Shown here in pieces: positions 53,782 through 62,430 of a stretch of 64,000 nucleotides of DNA. This stretch comes from Chelativorans sp. AA-79 (lineage in GTDB: Bacteria > Pseudomonadota > Alphaproteobacteria > Rhizobiales > Rhizobiaceae), in assembly GCF_029457495.1 (NCBI RefSeq), contig NZ_CP120361.1, forward strand, positions 2,496,001 through 2,560,000. Direction: 5' to 3'. The notes under the pieces are model-generated. The model saw nothing but the letters and a program-made list of their open reading frames with translations, had not been told where the DNA came from and ran no database searches. A program made the translations under genes and the position numbers. How positions within the stretch are numbered: the first letter of the stretch is position 1; each line of letters begins with the position of its first letter.

Positions 53782-54446
53782 GCCGCCTTCCCCAGAAGGC
53801 CCTCGAAAAGCGGCCGCCCGTCCAAACCGCCATGGGCTGCCTCGACGAGGTTTTCCGGATGCGGCATGAGGCCCAGCACATTGCCGCCCTTGTTCACGAT
53901 GCCGGCAATATCGTTGATCGAGCCGTTCGGGTTCGTGCCCTCCGCATAGCGGAAGACCACCTGGCCTTCGCCCTCGATGCGCGCGAGCGTCTCGGCATCG
54001 GCGAAGAAATTGCCGTCGTGGTGGGCGACCGGGCAGCGGATCACCTGGCCCGGCGCATAGGCGCGGGTGAAGGCCGTGTTGGCGTTCGCCACCTGGAGCT
54101 TCACCTCGCGGCAGACGAATTTGAGCGAGGCGTTGCGCATCAGGGCGCCAGGAAGCAGGCCGGCCTCGAGCAGGATCTGGAACCCGTTGCACACGCCCAT
54201 CACGAGCACGCCCTTGGCCGCTTTTTTGGCCACGGCATGCATGACCGGCATGCGCGCCGCGATCGCCCCGCAGCGCAGATAATCGCCATAGGAGAAGCCG
54301 CCGGGGATGACGATCAGGTCGACATCGGGCAGTTCCGTCTCGGTCTGCCAGACGGTGACCGGTGCCTTGCCGGAAATCTTCGTGAGCGCGGCGATCATAT
54401 CGCGGTCGCGATTGAGGCCGGGAAGCTGGATGACGGCTGATTTCAT
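53778..54446 (-). CDS. purQ: Phosphoribosylformylglycinamidine synthase glutaminase subunit PurQ
   Basis: 222 aa class I glutamine amidotransferase supplying ammonia to PurL. Nucleophile C86 in [27 protein letters not shown], and the C-terminal [15 protein letters not shown] with the catalytic His and Glu. Start at 54446. It is 10 nt downstream of a small coiled-coil gene and its stop overlaps the lipoprotein gene. Confidence 0.97.
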   Translation of the reverse strand: MKSAVIQLPGLNRDRDMIAALTKISGKAPVTVWQTETELPDVDLIVIPGGFSYGDYLRCGAIAARMPVMHAVAKKAAKGVLVMGVCNGFQILLEAGLLPGALMRNASLKFVCREVKLQVANANTAFTRAYAPGQVIRCPVAHHDGNFFADAETLARIEGEGQVVFRYAEGTNPNGSINDIAGIVNKGGNVLGLMPHPENLVEAAHGGLDGRPLFEGLLGKAA

Positions 54447-54456
54447 GCGTTCGGTT

Positions 54457-54699
54457 CTAAGGTTTCTCGGTCTCGGCGAGTTCGCGCGGTTCCAGACGGC
54501 GCTCGATGCGGCCGAGCCGCTCGTCGTGGCGTGCGAGGATCATATAGAGGTTGGGGGTATCGCTTTGAAGGGCAACCATGGCTCCGCGCAGATTGGTTAC
54601 CTCGGACTTGAGTTCGAGCAGCGCGAAATCGACCTTGTCAAACCGATCCTGCATCTTCTTCAGAAACTGGTACATGAACTCGCTGTTCGCCTCAGCCAT
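54457..54699 (-). CDS. Small coiled-coil protein between purS and purQ
   Basis: 80 aa from the ATG at 54699 (GGAGGGC ribosome site; a start 18 nt upstream is less likely). Highly charged and almost wholly helical: [44 protein letters not shown], then [19 protein letters not shown], with heptad spacing of L, V, I suggesting a coiled coil. No family recognised with certainty; similar small proteins are met in Rhizobiales. It sits between the two FGAM synthetase accessory subunits, so it may assist that complex or simply share the operon. Confidence 0.7.
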   Translation of the reverse strand: MAEANSEFMYQFLKKMQDRFDKVDFALLELKSEVTNLRGAMVALQSDTPNLYMILARHDERLGRIERRLEPRELAETEKP

Positions 54700-54719
54700 T
54701 CCCGCCCTCCAGCACAACT

Positions 54720-54962
54720 TCAGGTGATGGAGATACTATAGTTCTCAATCACCGTGTTCGCCAGCAAGCGCTCGCACATTTCCTTCAGCTCGGCTTCCGC
54801 CTTGGCCCTGTCGGCGCCGTCGAGTTCGATGTCGAACACCTTGCCCTGGCGCACGGAGCCGACGCCGGAAAAGCTCAAGCCCTCGAGTGCGCCCTCGATG
54901 GCTTTGCCCTGCGGGTCGAGCACGCCGTTCTTGAGTGTGACGATGACGCGTGCCTTGATCAC
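54720..54962 (-). CDS. purS: Phosphoribosylformylglycinamidine synthase subunit PurS
   Basis: 80 aa bridging subunit that joins PurL and PurQ. GTG start at 54962 (MIKARVIVTLKNGVLDPQGKAIEGAL). KARVIVTLKNGVLDPQG and GVGSVRQGKVFDIEL are diagnostic; the C-terminal MCERLLANTVIENYSI is typical. It begins 21 nt after the purC stop. Confidence 0.96.
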   Translation of the reverse strand: MIKARVIVTLKNGVLDPQGKAIEGALEGLSFSGVGSVRQGKVFDIELDGADRAKAEAELKEMCERLLANTVIENYSISIT

Positions 54963-54983
54963 CTTCTTCTGCCCCCATGTTGA

Positions 54984-55772
54984 TCAGTGGCGGGTTTCGT
55001 CGGGTTTCGACGAGACGAGCACGGGCCCGGCGGGTTTCGGCGGTTCGTTCTCGTTCATGATGCCCAGCCTGCGCGCGACTTCCTGGTAGGCCTCGACGAG
55101 GCCGCCCATGTCGCGGCGGAAACGGTCCTTGTCCAGCTTGTCGCGCGTGTTGATGTCCCACAGGCGGCAGGAATCGGGCGAGATCTCGTCGGCCACGACG
55201 ATGCGCATCATGTCGCCTTCCCAGAGGCGGCCGCACTCGATCTTGAAGTCGACGAGCTGGATGCCCACTCCCAGGAAGAGCCCCGAGAGGAAGTCGTTGA
55301 CGCGGATGGCGAGCGCCATGATGTCGTCGATCTCCTGGGGGCTCGCCCAGCCAAAGGCCGTGACGTGCTCCTCCGACACCATCGGATCGTCAAGCGCATC
55401 GGCCTTGTAGTAGAATTCGATGATGGAGCGCGGCAGCACCGTGCCTTCCTCGATGCCGAGCCTCTTGGCCAGCGAACCTGCGGCAATATTGCGCACGACG
55501 ATTTCGAGCGGGATGATCTCCACTTCCTTGATGAGCTGCTCGCGCATGTTGAGGCGGCGGATGAAGTGGGTGGGAATGCCCATCCGGTTCAGATGTTCGA
55601 AGATATACTCCGAAATGCGGTTGTTCAGCACGCCCTTGCCATCGACGACTTCGTGCTTCTTCTTGTTGAAGGCGGTCGCATCGTCCTTGAAGAACTGGAT
55701 CAGTGTACCGGGTTCAGGACCTTCGTAAAGAATCTTGGCCTTGCCCTCATAAATACGGCGGCGACGGTTCAT
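54984..55772 (-). CDS. purC: Phosphoribosylaminoimidazole-succinocarboxamide synthase (SAICAR synthetase)
   Basis: ATP-dependent joining of CAIR and aspartate, the eighth step of purine synthesis. 262 aa. [71 protein letters not shown] and [13 protein letters not shown] are the family blocks. First gene of purC-purS-(coiled coil)-purQ-(lipoprotein)-purL-bolA, divergent from the DUF1476 gene across 262 nt. Confidence 0.98.
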   Translation of the reverse strand: MNRRRRIYEGKAKILYEGPEPGTLIQFFKDDATAFNKKKHEVVDGKGVLNNRISEYIFEHLNRMGIPTHFIRRLNMREQLIKEVEIIPLEIVVRNIAAGSLAKRLGIEEGTVLPRSIIEFYYKADALDDPMVSEEHVTAFGWASPQEIDDIMALAIRVNDFLSGLFLGVGIQLVDFKIECGRLWEGDMMRIVVADEISPDSCRLWDINTRDKLDKDRFRRDMGGLVEAYQEVARRLGIMNENEPPKPAGPVLVSSKPDETRH

Positions 55773-55939
55773 GGCTTTCTCTGGGTTTCATATGCCGGTC
55801 CCAAGGTGGTGATCATCGGCCCGACTCGGCAAGATGGGGAGGAGCCAGCTGGCTTCTGCGGTCTCTAGCGCAAACACGCCGCCACCTCAATGCGCATTTC
55901 TTCTCCTCAACGGGATTCGCAGTACCGCGCGCGCTGCTA

Positions 55940-55968
55940 TTGACCCGGCCCAAAGCTTCTGGTCTCTA
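55940..55968 (+). promoter_or_regulatory. Candidate promoter of the DUF1476 gene
   Basis: TTGACC (55940-55945), 17 nt, TCTCTA (55963-55968), leader of ~60 nt. Good -35, poor -10. Confidence 0.35.
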
Positions 55969-56034
55969 AAGCGAAATCTTGTCGGGCATGCCGCATCTTC
56001 GTGGTATGCGTCGCTGCCAGAGCCGGAGGGTAGG

Positions 56035-56355
56035 ATGAGCAACATGAGAGAGCGCGAGGAAACATTCGAGCGGATGTTCGTGCGCGACGAGGAACTGAAG
56101 TTCAAGGCCACCGTGCGGCGCAACAAGCTGCTGGGCCTTTGGGCCGCTGAAAAGCTCGGCAGAACGGGCGATCAGGCCGATGCCTACGCGAAGGAGGTCG
56201 TCAAGGCCGATTTCGAGGAAGCGGGCGACGAGGACGTGTTCCGCAAGATACGCAGTGACTTCGACGCCTCCGGCGTGACCGAGACTGATGATGCGATCCG
56301 CAACAAGATGGTGGAGCTGCTTGCCGAGGCCATTGCCCAGGTGAAAGGCGAATAG
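56035..56355 (+). CDS. DUF1476 protein (F1-ATPase zeta-subunit-like inhibitor)
   Basis: 106 aa, start at 56035 with GGAGGG upstream (56044 is an alternative). MSNMREREETFERMFVRDEELKFKATVRRNKLLGLWAAEKLG (key pieces RERE, FVRDEE, KLLGLWAAEKLG) and DDAIRNKMVELLAEAI match DUF1476, the all-helical family whose Paracoccus member is the zeta subunit that blocks ATP hydrolysis by the F1Fo ATPase. The equivalent role here is inferred. Divergent from purC, a conserved pairing in Rhizobiales. Confidence 0.9.
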   Translation: MSNMREREETFERMFVRDEELKFKATVRRNKLLGLWAAEKLGRTGDQADAYAKEVVKADFEEAGDEDVFRKIRSDFDASGVTETDDAIRNKMVELLAEAIAQVKGE

Positions 56356-56360
56356 CGGCC

Positions 56361-57134
56361 ATGCGCCGGCTTTCCGATCGGCTGGCGGCCGGCGAGACGA
56401 TCCTCAGCGGCTGGTCCGGCATTCCGGACGCGCTCACCGTGGAGGCGATCGCTTGCACGGAATTCGATGCCGTCACCCTCGATATGCAGCATGGCGGCCA
56501 TCATGAGGACAGCGTGCTGCGGAGCATCGTGCCGCTGATGCTGCGCGAACGGCACGCGATCGTGCGCATACCGGTGGGCCGTTTCGACATGGCGAGCCGG
56601 TCGCTCGACTTCGGCGCCGAGGCGGTGATCGCGCCCATGATCAATTCGGTGGAGGATGCGCGCCGTTTCGCCGCCGCCATGAACTATCCCCCGCGCGGAG
56701 AGCGCTCGTGGGGGCCGACCTTCGCCCTCCCGCGCTCGCGCGAGGCGGGCGGGCAGCACTGGCTGGAGAGCAGCAGGGGCCGCACGCTGGCTTTCGCCAT
56801 GATCGAGACACGCGCCGCCCTTGCCGTTGTCGACGAGATCGCCGGGACGGAAGGCATCGACGGCATCTTCGTCGGCCCGTCGGATTTCTCGATTGCATGG
56901 ACGGAAGGCCGCACCATCGATCCCTCGCTTGCCGGGATGATGGACGCCATTGCCCATATCGCCGAGCGGACGAAGGCGGCCGGCAAGCTCCTTGCCGTCT
57001 ATTCGGTCGATCCGGGGCTGGTCGGCCGGTATCACGCGATGGGATACAGGCTCTTCGCTCTCGGCAGCGATTATGGCTACATCCAGAACGGTGCGGCCGG
57101 CATGATTGCCAAAGCCAGGGAAAGCATCGCCTAG
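56361..57134 (+). CDS. HpcH/HpaI-family aldolase
   Basis: 257 aa class II pyruvate aldolase (2-keto-3-deoxy-glucarate / 4-hydroxy-2-oxoheptanedioate aldolase group). GETILSGWSGIPDALTVEAIAC, LDMQHGGHHEDSV (metal and substrate loop), RIPVGRF, SVEDARRFAAAMNYPPRGERSWGP (typical RYPPRG segment), AFAMIETRAALAVVDEIAGT (metal-ligand E in MIET) and FVGPSDFSIA. Cleaves 4-hydroxy-2-oxoacids to pyruvate and an aldehyde. Starts 5 nt after the DUF1476 gene. Confidence 0.92.
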   Translation: MRRLSDRLAAGETILSGWSGIPDALTVEAIACTEFDAVTLDMQHGGHHEDSVLRSIVPLMLRERHAIVRIPVGRFDMASRSLDFGAEAVIAPMINSVEDARRFAAAMNYPPRGERSWGPTFALPRSREAGGQHWLESSRGRTLAFAMIETRAALAVVDEIAGTEGIDGIFVGPSDFSIAWTEGRTIDPSLAGMMDAIAHIAERTKAAGKLLAVYSVDPGLVGRYHAMGYRLFALGSDYGYIQNGAAGMIAKARESIA

Positions 57135-57135
57135 C

Positions 57136-57684
57136 TTAGAGCCGCCCCAGGAACTTTGCGAAGGCGAGGGAGCCTTCCGGCCATGGGCCGAAGCCCGCTT
57201 CGGCATTGATGTGCCCGGCGTCTCCCGCATCGAGCAGAAGCGAGCCCCAGGCGGCCGCGATGTCCTCCGCCTGCTCGAAGCTTCCGAAATGGTCGTTGCG
57301 GCTCGCCACCACGACGGAGGGAAAGGGCAGCGGCGCGCGCGGGTAGGGCCCGAAGGTCATCAGGTGCTTCGGCCTGATCCCCGGGTTGGCGACGTCCGGC
57401 GGCGCGACGAAGAAGGCCCCGGCCACGCGTCTGCAGAAACGCGGAATGCCGTGGATGGCCGAGGCTATTCCCAGCGAGTGGGCGACGAGCACCACCGGCT
57501 TTTCGGACTCGTTGACGGCCTCCACCACCTTGTCCACCCAGTCCTCGCGCACCGGTTTGGACCACTCCGCCTGCTCGACGCGGCGTGCGGTCGAAATCCG
57601 CGCTTGCCAGCGGCTCTGCCAGTGGTCCGGCCCTGAATTGGTGTATCCGGGAATGATGAGGATGTCGGCGTCCTTGGCTTTCAT
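57136..57684 (-). CDS. RBBP9/YdeN-family serine esterase
   Basis: 182 aa from the ATG at 57684. Small alpha/beta hydrolase without cap. DILIIPGYTNSGPDHWQSRW, nucleophile S70 in VLVAHSLG, FFVAPPDV, acid in VASRNDHFGS, catalytic H in DAGDAGHINAEAGFGPWPEG. The RBBP9 family (PF06821) hydrolyses short esters; the natural substrate is unknown. Convergent with the aldolase (1 nt between stops), divergent from the VOC gene. Confidence 0.92.
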   Translation of the reverse strand: MKAKDADILIIPGYTNSGPDHWQSRWQARISTARRVEQAEWSKPVREDWVDKVVEAVNESEKPVVLVAHSLGIASAIHGIPRFCRRVAGAFFVAPPDVANPGIRPKHLMTFGPYPRAPLPFPSVVVASRNDHFGSFEQAEDIAAAWGSLLLDAGDAGHINAEAGFGPWPEGSLAFAKFLGRL

Positions 57685-57874
57685 GGCGGTGCATCTAGCC
57701 AGCAAGGCTGCTCGATGCAACCCGCTTCCACGATGTGCGAATGGTGAACACGGCGTTCTCCTTTCCGCGCTTGTGCGCCGAGGGGTGCATGGTCACATTC
57801 AAGACAGCGAATGGCGCATCGAGATGATGCATATGGTGCTGTGCCGGGCACTCCGGCGGGCCGGGAGATGCAAG

Positions 57875-58681
57875 ATGACCGAACTTCCCTTTGCCGCGAC
57901 GACGCCGATCAGCGTGGCTGCCGTCGGCCTCACGTCACGCGATTCGGAGGCGCTGGCGCGGTATTACCGCGACGTCGTCGGCCTCCACGAATTGTCGCGC
58001 GGGAGCGGGGCGATCGTGCTCGGCGCCGGCGAACGGCCGCTTTTGACCATCGAGCAGTATGCGTCTGCCAAGCCGGACGATACGCGCGAGGCAGGCTTGT
58101 TCCACACCGCCTTTCTTCTGCCTTCCCGTGCGGCCCTTGCGCGCTGGACGCGCTATGCGATGGAGCGTCGGATCGGCATAGACGGCGCCTCGGACCATCT
58201 CGTGAGCGAGGCGATCTACCTGAACGATCCGGAAGGCAACGGGATCGAGATCTATGCGGACCGCCCGCGTGAGCGCTGGCAGTGGGAGAACGGTGAGATC
58301 GCCATGAAGACGCTCCGGCTCGACTTCCGCGACCTGCTGGAGGCGGCAGGCGACGAGACCTGGAATGGAGTACCGGACGGTACGGTCATCGGCCATGTGC
58401 ACCTGCGCGTCGGCGATCCGGCGGAAGCGGAGACATGGTGGCACGAGGCGCTCGGCCTCGAAACCATGGCGCGTTACGGCCCGAGCGCGGTGTTCCTCGC
58501 GTCGGGCGGCTATCACCACCATGTCGGCGCCAATGCCTGGCACAGCGCCGGTGCCGAGCGCCGCGACCCCGCGAGGGCGGGGCTTTCATGGGTGACGTTC
58601 AACGACACGCGCGCGCCGGGCGAGCGCACGCTCGAAGACCCTTGGGGCACCGTCATTCGGATATCGCCGCGTTCAAGTTGA
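57875..58681 (+). CDS. Double VOC-domain protein (catechol-2,3-dioxygenase-like)
   Basis: 268 aa from the ATG at 57875 (GGGAGATG upstream); the open frame before it is a shadow of the esterase gene. Two VOC modules: ~14-125 (ISVAAVGLTSRDSEALARYYRDVVGL ... LNDPEGNGIEIYADRP) and ~163-266 (IGHVHLRVGDPAEAETWWHEALGLE ... SGGYHHHVGANAW ... EDPWGTVIRI). H16x-type and E ligands of the metal are visible in the first (GIEIY) and second (GHVHL) modules. Resembles CatE-type ring-cleavage dioxygenases but substrate is unassigned. Confidence 0.88.
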   Translation: MTELPFAATTPISVAAVGLTSRDSEALARYYRDVVGLHELSRGSGAIVLGAGERPLLTIEQYASAKPDDTREAGLFHTAFLLPSRAALARWTRYAMERRIGIDGASDHLVSEAIYLNDPEGNGIEIYADRPRERWQWENGEIAMKTLRLDFRDLLEAAGDETWNGVPDGTVIGHVHLRVGDPAEAETWWHEALGLETMARYGPSAVFLASGGYHHHVGANAWHSAGAERRDPARAGLSWVTFNDTRAPGERTLEDPWGTVIRISPRSS

Positions 58682-58697
58682 GAGCCGCAGTCCCTAT

Positions 58698-58752
58698 CAC
58701 TTGCGATTTCCAAATCTTAGCTGGAGCGCAGCGGAAGCTGAAATCGCAAGTG
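58698..58752. repeat. Perfect 13-bp inverted repeat between converging genes
   Basis: CACTTGCGATTTC (58698-58710) and GAAATCGCAAGTG (58740-58752) with a 29-nt middle. It occupies most of the 86-nt space between the VOC gene and purB, which face each other. No T-run beyond the stem, so either a structure-based bidirectional terminator or a dispersed palindrome family. Confidence 0.75.
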
Positions 58753-58767
58753 GGGTAAATCAGCCCC

Positions 58768-60075
58768 CTAAATCTTCCCGAACACCCGCCTGAAGATCGT
58801 GTCCACATGCTTGGTGTGATAGCCGAGATCGAATTTTTCGCGGATATCTTTCTCCGACAGGGCCGCACGCACATCCTGGTCGGCGAGCAATTCCTGCAGG
58901 AAATCGGCGCCGTGCTCCCACACCTTCATCGCGTTGCGCTGTACCAGACGGTACGCATCCTCCCGGCTCACGCCCGTCTGGGTCAGTGCGAGCAGCACGC
59001 GCTGCGAATGGACGAGCCCGCGGAACCGGTCGAGATTCCTCTGCATGCTTTCGGGATAGACGACCAGCTTCTCCATCATGCCGGTCAGCCGCGCGAGCGC
59101 GAAGTCGAGCGTCACGGTGGCGTCCGGTCCGATCATCCGTTCCACGGAGGAATGCGAGATGTCGCGCTCGTGCCAGAGCGCTACGTTCTCCATCGCCGGC
59201 ATCGCGTAGGCGCGCACCATGCGGGCGAGGCCCGTGAGGTTCTCCGACAGCACGGGGTTGCGCTTGTGCGGCATGGCCGAGGAGCCCTTCTGTCCCGGCG
59301 AGAAATACTCCTCCGCCTCCAGCACCTCCGTGCGCTGCAGGTGCCGCACCTCCGTGGCCAGCCGCTCGATGGAGGAGGCGATCACGGCGAGCGTGGCGAA
59401 GAACATGGCGTGCCGGTCGCGCGGGATCACCTGGGTCGAGACCGGTTCGGGCTTAAGCCCCATCTTGGCCGCGACATGCTCCTCCACGCGCGGGTCGATA
59501 TTGGCGAAGGTGCCGACCGCGCCGGAGATGGCGCAGGTCGCCACCTCCTCGCGGGCATGCACCAGCCGCTCACGGCAGCGGGAGAATTCCGCATAGGCTT
59601 GCGCGAGCTTCAGCCCGAAGGTGGTGGGCTCCGCGTGGATGCCGTGGCTGCGCCCGATGGTGACCGTGTCCTTGTGCTCGAAGGCGCGCGCCTTCAGCGT
59701 CTCCAGGAGCTTGTCCAGATCGGAAAGCAGGATGTCGCTCGCTCGCACGAGCTGCACGTTGAAGCAGGTGTCGAGCACGTCGGAGGAGGTCATGCCCTGA
59801 TGCACGAAGCGCGCCTCCGGTCCGACGATCTCGGCCAGATGCGTCAGGAAAGCGATCACGTCATGCTTGGTCTCGCGCTCGATCTCGTCGATGCGGTCGA
59901 TGTCGAATTTGGCATTGCCCGCCTTTTCCCAGACCGTCCTGGCGGCCTCCTTCGGCACGATGCCGAGCTCGGCCATGGCGTCGGCCGCATGGGCCTCGAT
60001 CTCGAACCAGATGCGGAATTTCGTCTCGGGGGACCAGATGGCGGCCATCTCGGGCCGCGAGTAGCGCGGGATCAT
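58768..60075 (-). CDS. purB: Adenylosuccinate lyase
   Basis: Two steps of purine synthesis (SAICAR to AICAR, adenylosuccinate to AMP). 435 aa. MIPRYSRPEMAAIWSPETKFRIWFEIE, HQGMTSSDVLDTCFNVQL, TVTIGRSHGIHAEPTTFGLKLA, the signature loop GSSAMPHKRNPVLSENL with the catalytic serine, and WHERDISHSSVERM. Purine gene but separated from the main purine cluster by 3 kb. Confidence 0.98.
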   Translation of the reverse strand: MIPRYSRPEMAAIWSPETKFRIWFEIEAHAADAMAELGIVPKEAARTVWEKAGNAKFDIDRIDEIERETKHDVIAFLTHLAEIVGPEARFVHQGMTSSDVLDTCFNVQLVRASDILLSDLDKLLETLKARAFEHKDTVTIGRSHGIHAEPTTFGLKLAQAYAEFSRCRERLVHAREEVATCAISGAVGTFANIDPRVEEHVAAKMGLKPEPVSTQVIPRDRHAMFFATLAVIASSIERLATEVRHLQRTEVLEAEEYFSPGQKGSSAMPHKRNPVLSENLTGLARMVRAYAMPAMENVALWHERDISHSSVERMIGPDATVTLDFALARLTGMMEKLVVYPESMQRNLDRFRGLVHSQRVLLALTQTGVSREDAYRLVQRNAMKVWEHGADFLQELLADQDVRAALSEKDIREKFDLGYHTKHVDTIFRRVFGKI

Positions 60076-60132
60076 GGGCTTGCCTTGTTTTCGTAGAAGC
60101 CGGTCGGGTCCTATCAGACGGTGTTGCGAAGC

Positions 60133-60663
60133 TCAACGCGCACGGACCGCAAACCACAGGCTGACGGCAAAAAGTCCTATTAAACCGTACGGGAAATAGA
60201 GGCGCAGCCCGAGGACCGCGAACTGGTAGAATGCGCTCAGGACCGTACCGGCGAACTGCAGCACCCAGACGGGGGAGAACGCCTCCTCGTGCCAGTGCGC
60301 ATAATAGGCGCGGTAGATCACGGCGAAGAGGAGGGCGGTGACGCCCACCGTCGTCAGCGCCAGGAGCAGGAAGGCGCTAGCGAAACGCTGGGTCGGCATT
60401 TTCTCGCCCGCGACCGCCTCTGTCATGAACATCGCCAGCGGAAAGGCCGCCGCCGCGCCGGCTGCATATATCAAGAGGACGGTGAGGATATGCGAAGGGT
60501 TCGCCCAGTGGGCAACGCCCCAATATGCGCCGCCCGCCATGAGGACGGACCAGAGGAAAGCGCCGGCGGAAGCCGCACGCGGGGAGGGGACCGCCCGCCT
60601 GAGGCGGCCGCCCAGCAGCCTGCCGGGCCCGGCAATGGCGGGGGAACGCGCGGCGCCGGTCAC
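60133..60663 (-). CDS. Small integral membrane protein of unknown function
   Basis: 176 aa. GTG start at 60663 overlapping the preceding stop as GTGA. N-terminal ~30 residues are basic and low-complexity, then four membrane helices (~33-52, 60-80, 92-115, ~130-168; e.g. ILTVLLIYAAGAAAAFPLAMFM and FLLLALTTVGVTALLFAVIYRAYY). No family recognised. It is translated with the DUF2259 gene, so the two products probably act together at the envelope. Confidence 0.75.
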   Translation of the reverse strand: MTGAARSPAIAGPGRLLGGRLRRAVPSPRAASAGAFLWSVLMAGGAYWGVAHWANPSHILTVLLIYAAGAAAAFPLAMFMTEAVAGEKMPTQRFASAFLLLALTTVGVTALLFAVIYRAYYAHWHEEAFSPVWVLQFAGTVLSAFYQFAVLGLRLYFPYGLIGLFAVSLWFAVRAR

Positions 60664-61382
60664 AATTTGCCCGTCACGGCAAGGAAGCGGTGGTCCGGCC
60701 CCTCGAAGCCCACGCGGCGGATAGCGACGAGCACGGCGAAGACCGGCTCACCGCCATCGGGATGGAAGGTCTGCACCCCCGCAATGCGGTAGCCGAGTGG
60801 GCAGCCGCGGCTTGAAGGCACTTCCTGGTCCTCGTGCACCAGCTCCGTCTGGGCGCCTGCCGTCGTGGCGACGCGAAGCAGGCGGAAGCCGACGATCATC
60901 CCCATGCCCTGGCAGTTTTCCGGCTGCGCCGCCGCCATCTCCTCGAGACGGAACTCGACCGGCTCGTCGAGGGGCGGGATGACGGGCCGCGGATTGACCA
61001 TCATCCTCCGCGGATCCGCGGAAAGCTCCGTCACCGCATTCCATCCCGCCCGGAAGCCTTGGTGCTCCGTCAACTCTTCGTCGGAGATGATTGATTGCGC
61101 TTCCATTTTTGCCTGCTGCCGCGCATCCTCAACAGTGGCTTGCTCGTCGTCGAGCCGTACGCGGATCGGGGTATCGGGAAGGAATTTGTCCGTGTCCGTG
61201 TCGATGTAGAACCGGCTGGCATAGGGAAAGCCCGAGCCGTCCTGCACTCCGTATTCCTCGAAGGCGAAGATACCGCCATCGGTGCTGAAGCCGAGAACTT
61301 CCACGGCAGCCATATCCCCCGCGCGGGCGGAAGGCGCGAGCAAGAACGTGAACGCGATGATCAGGCGGCAGATCGGCGGCAT
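60660..61382 (-). CDS. DUF2259 predicted secreted protein
   Basis: 240 aa from the ATG at 61382 with GAGGGA upstream. Signal peptide 1-22 (MPPICRLIIAFTFLLAPSARAG). Then the DUF2259 pattern: AVEVLGFSTDGGIFAFEEYGVQDGSGFPYA, FYIDTDTDKFLPDTPIRVRL, GFRLLRVATT, LGYRIAGVQTFHPDGG, AVLVAIRRVGFEGPDHRFLAVTG. Related to the predicted secreted proteins of COG5497; the strand pattern suggests a beta-propeller or beta-sheet fold. Function unknown. Four-nt overlap with the membrane protein gene. Confidence 0.85.
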   Translation of the reverse strand: MPPICRLIIAFTFLLAPSARAGDMAAVEVLGFSTDGGIFAFEEYGVQDGSGFPYASRFYIDTDTDKFLPDTPIRVRLDDEQATVEDARQQAKMEAQSIISDEELTEHQGFRAGWNAVTELSADPRRMMVNPRPVIPPLDEPVEFRLEEMAAAQPENCQGMGMIVGFRLLRVATTAGAQTELVHEDQEVPSSRGCPLGYRIAGVQTFHPDGGEPVFAVLVAIRRVGFEGPDHRFLAVTGKL

Positions 61383-61410
61383 GGTTGTTCCCTCATGATC
61401 GTGCTTGTGC

Positions 61411-62430
61411 TCAGGCGTCGCGGCTTCCGGCAAGGCGCTCCTCCCAGGCGGGCATGAGGTCGCCTTCGGCCGGTTTCGCCGCATGCACTCCACGGGCGAT
61501 CGCCCGCGCCATGGTCGCGGCCGCCGCGGCGTACACTTCGATCGCAGTTTGCCGGTCGGATGTCATTTCCTTGCGGCCGGTGGCAAGCGCAAAGACCAGG
61601 TCTCCGTCCACGGGCGTGTGTGAGGGCCAGATCGCCCGGGCGAAACCGTCATGGGCGGCGACGGCGAGCCGCTGCGCCGCGGCCTTGTCGAGCCTGGCAT
61701 CGGTTGCGATCACGGCGATGGTCGTGTTTCCCGAAAGCCCGCCGACTTTCTTCCTGGCGATCCGGCGAGCCTCGGGCGGGATAGGTGAGGGGAGGCCGAG
61801 GCCGCCGAACTCCGCCTCGATCTCGAAGGGCGCAGCCCAGAAATGGGTGGTCTCACCCACGGTGACGGAGCCGGCGGCGTTCACGGCGGCAAGCGCGCCC
61901 ACCGTGATCCCGTTGGAAAGCAGGGTGGAGGCCGAGCCGAGGCCGCCTTTCAGGCCCGCCGTGAGCGCGCCCATGCCCGCACCGTGGGTGCCGAGGGCGA
62001 ATTGCAGGGAGGCTTGCCGGCATGCCTCGTAGCCGAGTTCCCGGTACGGCGGGTAGCGGCCCCAGTCCTTGTCGCCGCCATTGGCGAGATCGAAGAGGAT
62101 CGCGGCCGGCACGATGGGCACGCGGTGGCCGGCCGCCTCGAAGCCTTGCCCCGTCTCCCTGAGCGCCGCCTGCACGCCGGAGGCGGCATCGAGGCCGAAG
62201 GCGGAGCCGCCGGACAGCACGATGGCGTTCACCCTTTCCACGAGCGCCTGTGGAGCGAGCAGGTCGGTCTCGCGCGTGCCGGGCGCGCCGCCCAGGACCT
62301 GGACCCCCGCCACGGCAGGTTCATCGCAGAGCACGACCGTGACGCCGGACTTCAGCCGGCCATCATCGCTGTTGCCGACGGTCAGGCCGGCAACGTCGGT
62401 GATGAGATTTCCGGGACCGGTCTGTATCAT
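61411..62430 (-). CDS. P1-family peptidase (DmpA/NylC-like, self-processing)
   Basis: 339 aa Ntn-type hydrolase. VLSGGSAFGLDAASGV, GTHGAGMGALTAGLKGGLGSAS and the cleavage site SGNTTIAVIATDARLDKA: the precursor is expected to cut between N235 and T236, leaving T236 as the N-terminal nucleophile, as in nylon oligomer hydrolase NylC; DmpA itself uses serine. Releases N-terminal amino acids, especially D- or beta-residues, or amides. No signal peptide. It overlaps the upstream binding protein gene as TGATG. Possible link: breakdown of peptides taken up by that binding protein's transporter. Confidence 0.9.
   Translation of the reverse strand: MIQTGPGNLITDVAGLTVGNSDDGRLKSGVTVVLCDEPAVAGVQVLGGAPGTRETDLLAPQALVERVNAIVLSGGSAFGLDAASGVQAALRETGQGFEAAGHRVPIVPAAILFDLANGGDKDWGRYPPYRELGYEACRQASLQFALGTHGAGMGALTAGLKGGLGSASTLLSNGITVGALAAVNAAGSVTVGETTHFWAAPFEIEAEFGGLGLPSPIPPEARRIARKKVGGLSGNTTIAVIATDARLDKAAAQRLAVAAHDGFARAIWPSHTPVDGDLVFALATGRKEMTSDRQTAIEVYAAAAATMARAIARGVHAAKPAEGDLMPAWEERLAGSRDA

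Noticed and set aside
51175..53949. 924-aa plus-strand frame antisense to purL
   Set aside because: Frame is a shadow of purL and neighbours; composition rich in R, A, G, H, no family motif, and purL fills the opposite strand with clear conserved motifs.
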